Source: a virus. Taken from it: a DNA stretch of 64,000 bases. The notes under the pieces were generated by a model. That model was not told where the DNA came from, ran no database searches, and saw only the letters and a list, made by a program, of their open reading frames with translations. The stretch is from positions 1-64,000 of the IMG/VR virus record IMGVR_UViG_3300022413_000352, one strand, 5' to 3'. Positions 9,174-18,231 of the stretch are shown here, one piece after another (the first letter of the stretch is position 1; each line of letters opens with the position of its first letter). A program made the position numbers and the translations under genes.

Positions 9174-9582
9174 ACCATTTACCCCCTGAAAAAGTGAATG
9201 ACGCATTGCTGTAGGGTCCGACAATGTCGATCTGAGCGTATGCGGCTGAATTGCCAATTTTAAAATTCCCAGTATCGTGCATAATATGGATTGTGTCGCC
9301 AGATGCCGCCCAAATCGTAATGCGATTACCGTCGGTTGCCGCTGGGGTAGTAGTGATCGTGTCTAGGTTGTCCTCCACACCGCTCTCAGGGGCAATCACT
9401 AAGTCGTAAGCCCACAGCGAGCGCACTGTATCATCCCACCGCGCTTTGTCCACAAAGTTACCAGACCCGAGAGCGGATGGCGCGATCCCGTCAACCGTTG
9501 CGTTGGCGGTTGTCACTTCGGGACTTGCAAACGTTGCAGCACCTGTCGCGATTGTGAGACTTTTAGGAGTAAACCCAGCCAT
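9142..9582 (-). CDS. Tail-region protein of unknown function
   Basis: A 146-residue protein starting MAGFTPKSLTIATGAATFASP, with GGAGG well placed before the ATG. It is beta-rich and low in charge, and ends in a Gly/aromatic stretch (GPYSNASFTFSGGKWCETSRNYIVP). The 'DTITTTPAATDGNRITIWAASGDTIHI' segment resembles a fibre-type head domain. Its last 32 bases overlap the secreted protein that follows. It sits between small proteins just downstream of the gpJ fusion, so a virion accessory role is plausible. Confidence 0.55.
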   Translation of the reverse strand: MAGFTPKSLTIATGAATFASPEVTTANATVDGIAPSALGSGNFVDKARWDDTVRSLWAYDLVIAPESGVEDNLDTITTTPAATDGNRITIWAASGDTIHIMHDTGNFKIGNSAAYAQIDIVGPYSNASFTFSGGKWCETSRNYIVP

Positions 9583-9585
9583 TCG

Positions 9586-9846
9586 TTATGCCTCCAGAGC
9601 ATCTAGCCGTGCTTCGATCGCCTCTAACCGCGCTTGCACGCTCGCATGTATCCCTGCCGGATCGTTGCCTAATTCCGCTGTAATCGATAAAGCATAAGCC
9701 CCTAGATCGTTCACCACTTCAGCATCAATCCGGTAAACACTGTCCGCGTCGGGATTGGCGGAATTCAGGAAAGTCTCTCGGGTATCGACACCGCCCGGCC
9801 AGGCTTGAGTACCGCCTGCAATCACACCGTCGCCTATTTTAGCCAC
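9586..9846 (-). CDS. Small tail-region protein with C-terminal coiled coil
   Basis: An 86-residue protein starting at a GTG (9844-9846) with GGGAG six bases upstream. The C-terminal third (ASVQARLEAIEARLDALEA) has clear heptad spacing and probably trimerises or docks to a partner. The N-terminal part contains 'DTRETFLNSANPDADSVYRIDAEVV'. Its start overlaps the end of the preceding gene by eight bases, suggesting translational coupling. The family was not recognised. Association with the tail tip or fibres is inferred from position. Confidence 0.55.
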   Translation of the reverse strand: MAKIGDGVIAGGTQAWPGGVDTRETFLNSANPDADSVYRIDAEVVNDLGAYALSITAELGNDPAGIHASVQARLEAIEARLDALEA

Positions 9847-10246
9847 TTGATTCTCCCACTACAATCATGAGTTCATCCGCATAAAAACCAGGGTTCTCTG
9901 GCATCTGAACCAGTATCATACCTACCGATGGGGCTGTAAAATAAACACCGTCAACCCGAATGTCTAAGGGTAGAGGCACGTCATCCTGTATGACAAGAGG
10001 GGCAATATCAGGAAATGGATCGATTTGTATCATTGATTCCGCATTCGCCACGACCGGGTTGGGTGACGTCATGACACACTGGGTCTTCTCTGTCAACACC
10101 CCATCCTTAACCGACCACCTGTTGACTTGTCGCATTGAGGGGTGAGCATCAGGAACACCGACTAGACAATCCATTTCCATACCGCCGGATACCCTAAAGA
10201 TTTGGACAATTTTACCGCTTAACTTTTCGTATGCGATTATAGCCAT
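9839..10246 (-). CDS. Hypothetical protein directly downstream of gpJ
   Basis: A 135-residue protein (MAIIAYEKLSGKIVQIFRVSGG...) with no signal peptide or membrane segment. It is acidic and beta-prone, with a central Pro-rich part (DPFPDIAPLVIQDDVPLPLDIRV). The ATG follows an AGGGTG motif and lies seven bases after the stop of the gpJ-like gene. Small proteins in this position often assist fibre folding or attach to the tail tip. No signature supports either, so this remains inference. Confidence 0.55.
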   Translation of the reverse strand: MAIIAYEKLSGKIVQIFRVSGGMEMDCLVGVPDAHPSMRQVNRWSVKDGVLTEKTQCVMTSPNPVVANAESMIQIDPFPDIAPLVIQDDVPLPLDIRVDGVYFTAPSVGMILVQMPENPGFYADELMIVVGESSG

Positions 10247-10252
10247 AACACC

Positions 10253-13200
10253 CTACTTTTTAGTAACAACGACCCGCATTTGAGCGGTTTGTAGCAATAG
10301 ATGAGTGGATGTACCGCCCCCAAATGCCAACGCTGTCACTTTCCACGTTTCTGACCCTCTACCCACTCCAACCACCTCGTTATACATCAGCGTGCATTCG
10401 GACTCGATCCAGTCGTGAGTACCGACCACTCTCGTATCCTGAATACCCGTTTCGTCTCGAATATGAAACTGTAAAAATGTCGTAGAACCCGACTCAGTGG
10501 ACACGCGGCAGCTTACCACTGCGGTGATTTGTAGGTGTTCACCCGCTGAAATGGCAGGGACTACAATGCTCACCACAGGGTCAAATAAGGGGCCAACCGG
10601 AACAGATGTCGCAGTGTGTACGGTTTCTGCCCCAACGAATCCCGTGATGGCCCCGTTTGCAATTTTAATCGTGTCAACCGTTAAATCTTTGATATGAGAG
10701 GTTTCAACAATCTCATCATCAATCTGAGCAACATCTGTAATGATCAAAACACCGGACTGTATGTGATCCGCTGTAATCGTATCTGTTTCAATATGGCTGG
10801 CATTCACGACACCCGTTTGTATTCCGGCTGCACTAACGCCACCCGCTATTGTGTCAAATTGTAAGACTCCATTTTCATCCCAAACCCGAAGCCCCCATGC
10901 AGTATTTCCAACCCCTAAATTACCCATTGCGACACGTAAGACTGGGGGGTCTTGTGCATCAAACGCACCAATTCGCTCTAGAGAGCCGCTTATCTTAAGA
11001 AAAGTCCCGACGCCTAAGGTGAGATCGGCTGTGATATTACCGGCTGTTAATTTGGCGGCAGTTAAGTCGGTGATATGGGCATCAACAATGGTTGCGTCTG
11101 CAATTTGTGCGCTTGTTGTAATCAATTCACTCGTCGATAACCAACCCGAAGTAATACCACCCGCCGTGATATGGATTGCATCAATTTGTCCGGCTGCAAT
11201 ATGATCTGCGAGTATTTCACCCGTTACGATGTTTTCGCCTTTAATCCCCTCGTTCTCAGCTAACGCGATCTTGATACCCGTCACTGTCCGATCAACAATA
11301 TCGCTTCCTGTAATTGGGTCAAGACCCGGATCGCTCGTGGTACCTGAAACACCAGCCGTTGCGCCTGTTGGGAAAAATCCACCCAAATTACCAGACGTAT
11401 CAACCGGGCGAACCCAGAAAAACCACTCTTCATTGTTGTTAAGTGTTGAATTACCAGCATCGACATTGAAATTATAAAATGAGGTATTAGCAGCAGCCCT
11501 CCCGGATAGAAACGAATTGCTTCGATCGTTGGTTAAGGAAGCATGCACCTCAACATGGCTCAGATCAGCGTCAGACGGTGGAATAAAGTTTAAGATAATA
11601 GTACGTAAATAGCCGTTGGCACTAAGAGAAGTCACATCCCCCGGCGGGGTAGCATCCCCTGCGGTCTGTATAATCACCTCGGCGCTAAAATCGGAGACAT
11701 TCCGAATCCGATCAGATGCCGCAATCGATACACCCACTTCGGTAAGCCCCGGAACTGGCGATATCCGATACGATGTACCCTCAACCGATCCAATCGTATA
11801 AAGCCGCTCAGTAGGTACCGCACCAAACCGATAGTTAACCTGATAATGGACGTCCGACCCCTCAGGATCAGTTGACGCATCCCAGTTGATATCCACAAAT
11901 GATATCTGCGCCCCGTCTGCCTGTATTTCTGCCCCTGCGGTAAGCGTCACACCAGTCGGCACTGACGGTGGTAGGGCATCCAATTGCCCAGCACCCAGCC
12001 CATTAGGCATAAAGGATACGGTTGGCGTCCATAGCGCCACTGGGGACAGCCCGAATGGGTCATACGCCCGCATCCGTACAAAATAAGTCAAGGCAGAATC
12101 AAGATCCGTAAGTTCAGTCTTCGTCGCCTTACCGTCAATCGTCTTGTAGACGGTATTGGGCGGAGACGTGGTTTCAAGTAAAATATCATATCGATCAATG
12201 TCGGTCGGTGGGTTGAATGCCGACCAATCAAGTTGTGCCGCTGACAATAACGGTCTGACCACTGGGGTATGGCTACTCATGTCAACCGCTTGGTTGAGGA
12301 TCGCCAGCTGAGCGTAAGTTGAGGATTCAACATCCACATTACTGATCGCCCACACCCGAAACACAATGGCTCGGTGTGGATACGTAAACCCGATACGGAT
12401 CGAATCGTCCAGGTTCAAAGATTTGGGGTAGTTGAAAGATTTCGAGGTGACAATGTCTTCATGTAGTAAAGCAGAGCCAGTACCCGTCCAGACCTGGACA
12501 CGGTAACGGTTAACGAATAGTACCGCTTGACCTTCCTCAAATCCGGCTGGCGCACCCCAGCGGAATTGGACGTCCTCACCGATATACTCAACACTACCGG
12601 TATCAAACAGCCCATCATCGGCTAGCCCTGCCTCAACAAAAGTGCCCGCCTCATTTTTGACAAACAGTTGGACATTCTGGGGCGGACCAGGCGCAAACTC
12701 AGTAGCAGCGCCACCGTGTACATGCAGGATAATATTATAATAACCGACGTTGTTCGGAGTATTGATCCCTGAGACGGGTATGATCCGATATTCATACGTT
12801 AACCCCGGAATAACGGTCGAGTCGCTATAGTTAAACCCTTGAGTAAAACCAATCCGAGAGTACCCACCTGTCAACTCATCGAGCGGATTCATGTCCTCTG
12901 CAAATGTCGCGATCGCCGTCTGGATATTCCCCGCAAGTCCACCCTGTAAAATCTCTCGACGCAGGATGATCGCCCCACCGTATGGGGCATAGCGTCCCTG
13001 TGCGCCAATATCCCATGATAAGAGCACAACGCTTTGTCTAGCACCTGTGCCTAGGCTTTGTAGATTCTCGACCGCTGTAGCACTTACAATCGGCGGAGGT
13101 GGCCCCTGAAGTCGCGGCAAGTTACTGGTAGGCAGAACGGGCCCGGGTGGCTCATTACCGTAAACAAACGAGTTGTGATGCACGCCGGACAACCGCACCC

Positions 13201-16069
13201 ATCCATCTTTAAGCAGTACCACATCCTCAACCCGACCCAATTTGATCGCCGTATTGACTGGTGAATTCTCACCCAGCACCCAGCGTGTATCTTCATCGGT
13301 GGGGACTTGAGAGAACGGGGATGCTACATTTACTACGATATTGTCGTGTGTTCCTACAGCCGTATCGAGAAATTTAACTTCGTATGACCCATCCGGGAAC
13401 ATCACGTAAACATGGTAGGATTTACCCCCGTCAATCGTAATATCTTGATCAACTTTAAATGACGTGGTTGAGTTGCCCGCATCCGGCATCACACGCCCAG
13501 CAACACCCCATCCCATCACATCGTGAGAAATCCCGATGACCATATGCTTTTGGACTAAGATCGCTTCCGGTGGGGCTTCAAACGAAAATGAGAAGGCGGG
13601 GAGTTGGAACAGCCCGAGGGAAATCTTACTAAAAGCCGCGACTTCTACCGGATTGGTGACGCCCCGTAACTCGATTGACTCCGCAAACACTTCAGCTGAT
13701 TGAGCGACAGCTTCGGGATACTCGTAAACTTCTTCTTCGAAGTTATTATCTTCGTTGAGGAACTGCGTCTGTATCACGTTGATGGTGTTGGGATCGCGAA
13801 TCATTGAGAGATCGAAATTGCGGACATTAGACCACGAAAAGACGTAGCTGGCGGGATCGTTCCGGGTCACGCGCGGTGCCCACTTGCCATACAGATAGAT
13901 CAACTCGGTACGGCTCGATTGAAGCATGACCTCAAACACACGCTGCTGAGATACCCGTGTGTCCAATTCCAACGCCATCACATGACGAGGTCTGCCGCTC
14001 ACATCCTCATCACAGTAATCCGCAAACGTTTGGAATGCCGGTAGATCAATCCCAGCGTCAGGGATGCCCATGCCGTAGCGCGTATTGGTCATGTAGTCCA
14101 TTAGACACCAAGCGGGATTAGCTGAATACGCGGGAGTCGCACCAAACGATCCAATTCGGACCTTAACCCCCTTCTTAACCACCGTAATATTGGGAAAGGA
14201 GCCCTGGACTTGTGGATTAAACTGGAATGACCCACCCAACAGTGCCCAGTTGGGGTAAGCCTGAACATTATCAGTTATGTGAGTCACCCCAGAGAGGTGC
14301 GGAATCCATTGGTCGCCCGGATTGTTCCAACGTGGATCGGATACCACAATGTTGATGTCGTAAGTATCTAGAGCTAAGCCCGTTTGCTCAATACCCATAC
14401 GAACGGTACCTGTTTTGGATCCTCGTGCCTGAAATGGCACAGCAGTTGACCATGCCCCCTGCGGATTATTAACTCGATACTTGTAAGTCACTGTAACAAC
14501 ATTGCCTACAATTGAGCCGCCGCCGCCTACGTGGTACAGTCCACCGCGCCATTCGAGGTTAAGACCAAACCCAGTTACGGCTGATTGAGTGGTATAGTCA
14601 TGACCTTCCGCTTGTTCAATTAACTCAAGACCTGACGCAATCGTATTCCGAACATCCCCAAACCCTGTTAAAGGGGTTTGCCCAGCCGTTCCGAGCTTCG
14701 TAATATCTGTGTTAATATCGGGGAAATTCCCGAGCGGTTGCCCATTAATTTCAAGAGTATCAATCTCAATTTCTTCAATCTCACCCTGCCCGAGCGATCC
14801 CAAAAAGTGAAATTTACTTGTATCGTCAGTCAGTTCAATAACACGTAACTCTTGACCGATATCGACTGTCCCAGTATTGGCAGTATAGACGTCGCTGCCT
14901 TTGAGCCCATTAGAAAAAAGCAACTCAAATGTATCAGTCGTAACGGTAGTAATAATCCACTTCTTATTCAGAACACTTCTCAGATTTCCCGTGCCTTCAA
15001 TCCCGGATATTAATACTTTTTGAGAGTGTTGAAACCCATGGGGAGCAGTCGTTTGAATCGTAACAGCGACGCCATCATCGTCATCATTTCCCCGCGTGCC
15101 ACCTGTTACATCCAGTATAGAAAACGTGGTTAAACCCGTACCGTCGTCAACAAACGTATTCCGGTTACTGGTAAACCGTTGTAAATAATGAAGTCCCACA
15201 CGACGGCGACCATATCCAACAGGGATTGGCTGACCTGGACCCCGTGTGGACTGAATCCCATCGGCTGAAAAGGATGGATCAGCAGATCGTATGTTGGCGT
15301 CAGGTGGGGCAAACAGGTAAGAAACAGCAAGCGATACTGCAATAGCAACCACGATCTCAATAATGATAGCGGTGACAGTAGCTGCCTCACCCCACTGTGG
15401 GATCAGAACCCAGTCTTCACCTTCCTGTGGGATCATATCGTCCCACACCTCAACCGGTACCCGTATCGAGTTACGCAGCACCTCTGCCACAACCACACCC
15501 GGCTCAAAGTAATCACGTAAAGGCTTACCTGGATCAAACCCGATTCGCTTGAACCGCAGACTACCATCGATCGCAGTCACCGGGCTCACCAGCATCCGCA
15601 CCCCAAACGCATCTGGCTTCGAGAAGTCAGTGCGATCGGCTATCGGATTTCGAGGAATATCGGCAAAGTCAGTTAGCGTTTCATGCCGACACACCTGCAA
15701 GATACGCGACTGCCACAACCGTAACAGATCGATCGCTGCCCCACGGTTGGCTCTCGTGTGAATGATCTCAGTACGTGACGCGATCATTCCGACATGCTGT
15801 ACCGTTCGGGATGGCACTTTGTAAATAATGACATCCCAAGGTTGTAGGATATCCTCGATTGGTGCCGCACCCGCTTCATCGAACCACACCTCGACAAACT
15901 GTGGCGCAGCTCGGATGTGCGACTCTGGCAGATCAATCCCCAGACCATCCCGGTACAAGTCACGGACCAAATTCCAACACCCATCTGGCTCATACGGACG
16001 ATCGATATAGCCACCGTCTGTTGCCAGTTGTGCAGGACTTGCTATGTACTCAGGCGTAATCGTTGCCAT
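10253..16069 (-). CDS. Tail tip / host-specificity protein (gpJ-like) fused to an NlpC/P60 peptidase
   Basis: A 1938-residue protein. Residues 1-130 look like an NlpC/P60 cysteine peptidase with Cys31 (DGCWNLVRDLY), His92 (TVQHVGMIA) and a further His at 104, matching the lambda K-type tail tip peptidase. A gpI/gpJ-type segment follows (KPLRDYFEPGVVVAEV), with a hydrophobic stretch around 229-250 and a Gly-Pro-rich GQPIPVGYGRRRVG motif. Next come the gpJ central region (MDYMTNTRYGMGIP) and several FN3-like domains at about 1000-1560. The C-terminal repeats (ADHIAAGQIDAIHITAGGITS) resemble the central-fibre part. It should form the tail tip, bind the receptor and cut peptidoglycan during entry. 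Lambda encodes the K and J functions on separate genes, so the fusion is notable. Confidence 0.85.
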   Translation of the reverse strand: MATITPEYIASPAQLATDGGYIDRPYEPDGCWNLVRDLYRDGLGIDLPESHIRAAPQFVEVWFDEAGAAPIEDILQPWDVIIYKVPSRTVQHVGMIASRTEIIHTRANRGAAIDLLRLWQSRILQVCRHETLTDFADIPRNPIADRTDFSKPDAFGVRMLVSPVTAIDGSLRFKRIGFDPGKPLRDYFEPGVVVAEVLRNSIRVPVEVWDDMIPQEGEDWVLIPQWGEAATVTAIIIEIVVAIAVSLAVSYLFAPPDANIRSADPSFSADGIQSTRGPGQPIPVGYGRRRVGLHYLQRFTSNRNTFVDDGTGLTTFSILDVTGGTRGNDDDDGVAVTIQTTAPHGFQHSQKVLISGIEGTGNLRSVLNKKWIITTVTTDTFELLFSNGLKGSDVYTANTGTVDIGQELRVIELTDDTSKFHFLGSLGQGEIEEIEIDTLEINGQPLGNFPDINTDITKLGTAGQTPLTGFGDVRNTIASGLELIEQAEGHDYTTQSAVTGFGLNLEWRGGLYHVGGGGSIVGNVVTVTYKYRVNNPQGAWSTAVPFQARGSKTGTVRMGIEQTGLALDTYDINIVVSDPRWNNPGDQWIPHLSGVTHITDNVQAYPNWALLGGSFQFNPQVQGSFPNITVVKKGVKVRIGSFGATPAYSANPAWCLMDYMTNTRYGMGIPDAGIDLPAFQTFADYCDEDVSGRPRHVMALELDTRVSQQRVFEVMLQSSRTELIYLYGKWAPRVTRNDPASYVFSWSNVRNFDLSMIRDPNTINVIQTQFLNEDNNFEEEVYEYPEAVAQSAEVFAESIELRGVTNPVEVAAFSKISLGLFQLPAFSFSFEAPPEAILVQKHMVIGISHDVMGWGVAGRVMPDAGNSTTSFKVDQDITIDGGKSYHVYVMFPDGSYEVKFLDTAVGTHDNIVVNVASPFSQVPTDEDTRWVLGENSPVNTAIKLGRVEDVVLLKDGWVRLSGVHHNSFVYGNEPPGPVLPTSNLPRLQGPPPPIVSATAVENLQSLGTGARQSVVLLSWDIGAQGRYAPYGGAIILRREILQGGLAGNIQTAIATFAEDMNPLDELTGGYSRIGFTQGFNYSDSTVIPGLTYEYRIIPVSGINTPNNVGYYNIILHVHGGAATEFAPGPPQNVQLFVKNEAGTFVEAGLADDGLFDTGSVEYIGEDVQFRWGAPAGFEEGQAVLFVNRYRVQVWTGTGSALLHEDIVTSKSFNYPKSLNLDDSIRIGFTYPHRAIVFRVWAISNVDVESSTYAQLAILNQAVDMSSHTPVVRPLLSAAQLDWSAFNPPTDIDRYDILLETTSPPNTVYKTIDGKATKTELTDLDSALTYFVRMRAYDPFGLSPVALWTPTVSFMPNGLGAGQLDALPPSVPTGVTLTAGAEIQADGAQISFVDINWDASTDPEGSDVHYQVNYRFGAVPTERLYTIGSVEGTSYRISPVPGLTEVGVSIAASDRIRNVSDFSAEVIIQTAGDATPPGDVTSLSANGYLRTIILNFIPPSDADLSHVEVHASLTNDRSNSFLSGRAAANTSFYNFNVDAGNSTLNNNEEWFFWVRPVDTSGNLGGFFPTGATAGVSGTTSDPGLDPITGSDIVDRTVTGIKIALAENEGIKGENIVTGEILADHIAAGQIDAIHITAGGITSGWLSTSELITTSAQIADATIVDAHITDLTAAKLTAGNITADLTLGVGTFLKISGSLERIGAFDAQDPPVLRVAMGNLGVGNTAWGLRVWDENGVLQFDTIAGGVSAAGIQTGVVNASHIETDTITADHIQSGVLIITDVAQIDDEIVETSHIKDLTVDTIKIANGAITGFVGAETVHTATSVPVGPLFDPVVSIVVPAISAGEHLQITAVVSCRVSTESGSTTFLQFHIRDETGIQDTRVVGTHDWIESECTLMYNEVVGVGRGSETWKVTALAFGGGTSTHLLLQTAQMRVVVTKK

Positions 16070-16076
16070 ATATCGC

Positions 16077-17654
16077 CTATAAAAATGGGGCTTTATCGCG
16101 TGTGTAAATCTCTTTTGGTGACAGTCGATCTTGAGCCATATATCTAGGTTTTAGCTTAAACGTGGATGATGGCAATCCGATTGACGTCACCGCCTCTACT
16201 TCAAATTCCATGGCAGATGCTATTGGGGTATCATTGGGAGCGTTTGGATTGACTAGCCATACCTCAAGCGTCCACAGCGGTGCTATATTTCCCGATTCGA
16301 GATATGCCATATGGTACAGATCAAAAATGCTTGATACCCGCCGATCCACATTCAACACCGTCACAGATACTGATGCAGGGCGAGCGATTGACCCCTCTGA
16401 CAGTCCGGGGACTTGGATAAAAATCGCCTCATATGTTTCCGTTATATATGTTATGTCTTCGTCGTTATTCGTGTATCGGAACTCAACGACCGGATCCTCA
16501 TGAATTGTCAGCTTGTACAACTCTCGTAATTGACTGCCATAAAGAGAGTTAATATTAGTAATGAACCCAGTCGAATATAACCCTGTCTGCTTAGGGAATG
16601 GGGCGCTAAAAGTGACAAACGTTCCAGGAGACGATTGGTTGTTGTACTCTGCTGCTATCCAATCGGCTGAACGGGCAACGACAGAAACACGAACCTCATC
16701 CATCACCCCATTCAATGCCCGAGTCGTTGTTCCGGGGCGTCCTGATATTCTAAAATCAGAAGCGGATGTGATATCTAAACCTGAAAGATTATCATCTGTG
16801 GTAAGAGTAAAGTCAGAAGTAACATCAGAGCCGTTTTTATAAATAAGAAGAGTGTCTGCGCTGTTATCAAACGTCGCAGTGAAATAAAAGAACCCCTCGG
16901 CTACGGTATAAAATCCAGCGTCTCTATAATCTTTGAGAGCCCCTGTCGTTGCTTCCAACACAACCGTTAGGTATCCCCCAGTTGTTAGCCCACCTGTGCC
17001 GATAAAAAACCCAGGGAATGAACCCAGAGCGCCTAGAGGTCTATCAGCTACCCAACAGTCCCCGCCGTTATTAATCGGCATATCAACCCAAAATGAGATG
17101 GTATAGTCACCTGTCCCCGGCTTTAGGGCTGAACCGCAATCAATCGCATCGTCTACCCCGTCAAACTGAATCGCATTATCTATCTGCCCACCGCTAATTA
17201 AATCCCCTGATGTCATGGTTCCCGAACTGGTGCCGTCATTATTGTTCGACGTGCTATCAAGCATCTGTGGCGCACCGCCGCTAGGGTCTTGATTAAGATG
17301 CTGGACCATGGCAAAACTTGAATCCCAAGTACCTGTAATGTTTTCTTGGTTTGCTGCACCGGAATTCCCAAAATACATATATAGTTGTGTATCGGAACTA
17401 CTTGAAATAGAGGGAACTTTAACCCATGCCCACAACTCACCCGTACCGGATGTGAATGATTCTATTTCATGATTGAGTTTCATGTTATCTGATGATGTAA
17501 ACAGAATATCTTGCCCAGCAGATTGGGCTTCTGTAATCAATAATGATTCTGTGACATGAACCAACAATGGAAAATTCACCAGATTGCTGGGCACCTGAGC
17601 ACTATCAATTGTCAATAAGGACGCATAGTCCCAATCATCGCTATACCAAGGCAT
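16077..17654 (-). CDS. Minor tail protein with DUF2341/LamG-like lectin module
   Basis: A 525-residue protein. The N-terminal 100 residues resemble DUF2341 (W.Y...LTID...NFPLLVHV...DILFTSSD). Residues about 110-350 resemble a LamG/concanavalin-like fold (NAIQFDGVDDAIDCGS...YTISFWVDM...GVMDEVRVSV). The last 150 residues look like a minor tail protein of the DUF1833/gpL region (LYKLTIHEDPVVEFRYTNND..., EVEAVTSIGLPSSTFKLKPRYM). It lies between gpJ and the gene at 17654-18229, the usual place of lambda M/L-type tail tip components. The inserted lectin-like domain may add carbohydrate binding to the tail tip. That is inferred from the domain type. Confidence 0.7.
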   Translation of the reverse strand: MPWYSDDWDYASLLTIDSAQVPSNLVNFPLLVHVTESLLITEAQSAGQDILFTSSDNMKLNHEIESFTSGTGELWAWVKVPSISSSSDTQLYMYFGNSGAANQENITGTWDSSFAMVQHLNQDPSGGAPQMLDSTSNNNDGTSSGTMTSGDLISGGQIDNAIQFDGVDDAIDCGSALKPGTGDYTISFWVDMPINNGGDCWVADRPLGALGSFPGFFIGTGGLTTGGYLTVVLEATTGALKDYRDAGFYTVAEGFFYFTATFDNSADTLLIYKNGSDVTSDFTLTTDDNLSGLDITSASDFRISGRPGTTTRALNGVMDEVRVSVVARSADWIAAEYNNQSSPGTFVTFSAPFPKQTGLYSTGFITNINSLYGSQLRELYKLTIHEDPVVEFRYTNNDEDITYITETYEAIFIQVPGLSEGSIARPASVSVTVLNVDRRVSSIFDLYHMAYLESGNIAPLWTLEVWLVNPNAPNDTPIASAMEFEVEAVTSIGLPSSTFKLKPRYMAQDRLSPKEIYTRDKAPFL

Positions 17655-18229
17655 TAGCTATCTACCCCCTGGATCGCAATGGACCAATTCCATAGACCAT
17701 AATTGTCAGCAATCGGACCCATTAACTTGTCGTACCCTGGGATGCGCCCTTGCTCTAATACGATAAGCGCGTTGGGTAAATGGGGTCTGATCAACCCGGT
17801 TGATTCCGTATCTGAGAGCCCAGTCAAAACGAGCGACGTGTTGTTAGCCGTGCTTGCCACCCGGTAATTTCCATCCGCTGAAACAGTATGCGAAACAGTC
17901 ACCCACTGACCTTTTGTAAAATAATGCGGGCTGGAAGTCGTCACAGTGGCAGTCGTTATGTCACTGATTGTCATAGCGTTACGTAGCGGCATCGTCCAAT
18001 CAAAAACGGTTGCACCAAAGTTAATTTCGTTGCTGATGAAATGTCTCAAGATGTTTCGGTTGTTTCCGCTGAGATTACCATACGTCAACACAAAACCAGA
18101 TCGAATCGTACTACCTGGACGTCTACGAATCTCATACCCAGGTTGATCCGGTGTGAATGTCGCGATCGGCACATTCGGCATGACATCATCAACGGACTGT
18201 GGGACTGGAGTGGTCGGCCAAGTTGGCAT
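17654..18229 (-). CDS. Minor tail protein
   Basis: A 191-residue protein. The N-terminus (GYEIRRRPGSTIRSGFVLTYGNLSGNNRNILRHF) and C-terminus (YDKLMGPIADNYGLWNWSIAIQGVDS) match the layout of small minor tail proteins that follow the tape measure gene. A central insert (AMTISDITTATVTTSSPHYFTKGQWVTVSH...) has the look of a small Ig-like/beta module also seen in the gpJ-like and major tail proteins of this genome. Its stop overlaps the start of the next gene by one base. It is probably a tail tip baseplate component. Confidence 0.65.
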   Translation of the reverse strand: MPTWPTTPVPQSVDDVMPNVPIATFTPDQPGYEIRRRPGSTIRSGFVLTYGNLSGNNRNILRHFISNEINFGATVFDWTMPLRNAMTISDITTATVTTSSPHYFTKGQWVTVSHTVSADGNYRVASTANNTSLVLTGLSDTESTGLIRPHLPNALIVLEQGRIPGYDKLMGPIADNYGLWNWSIAIQGVDS

Positions 18230-18231
18230 GG

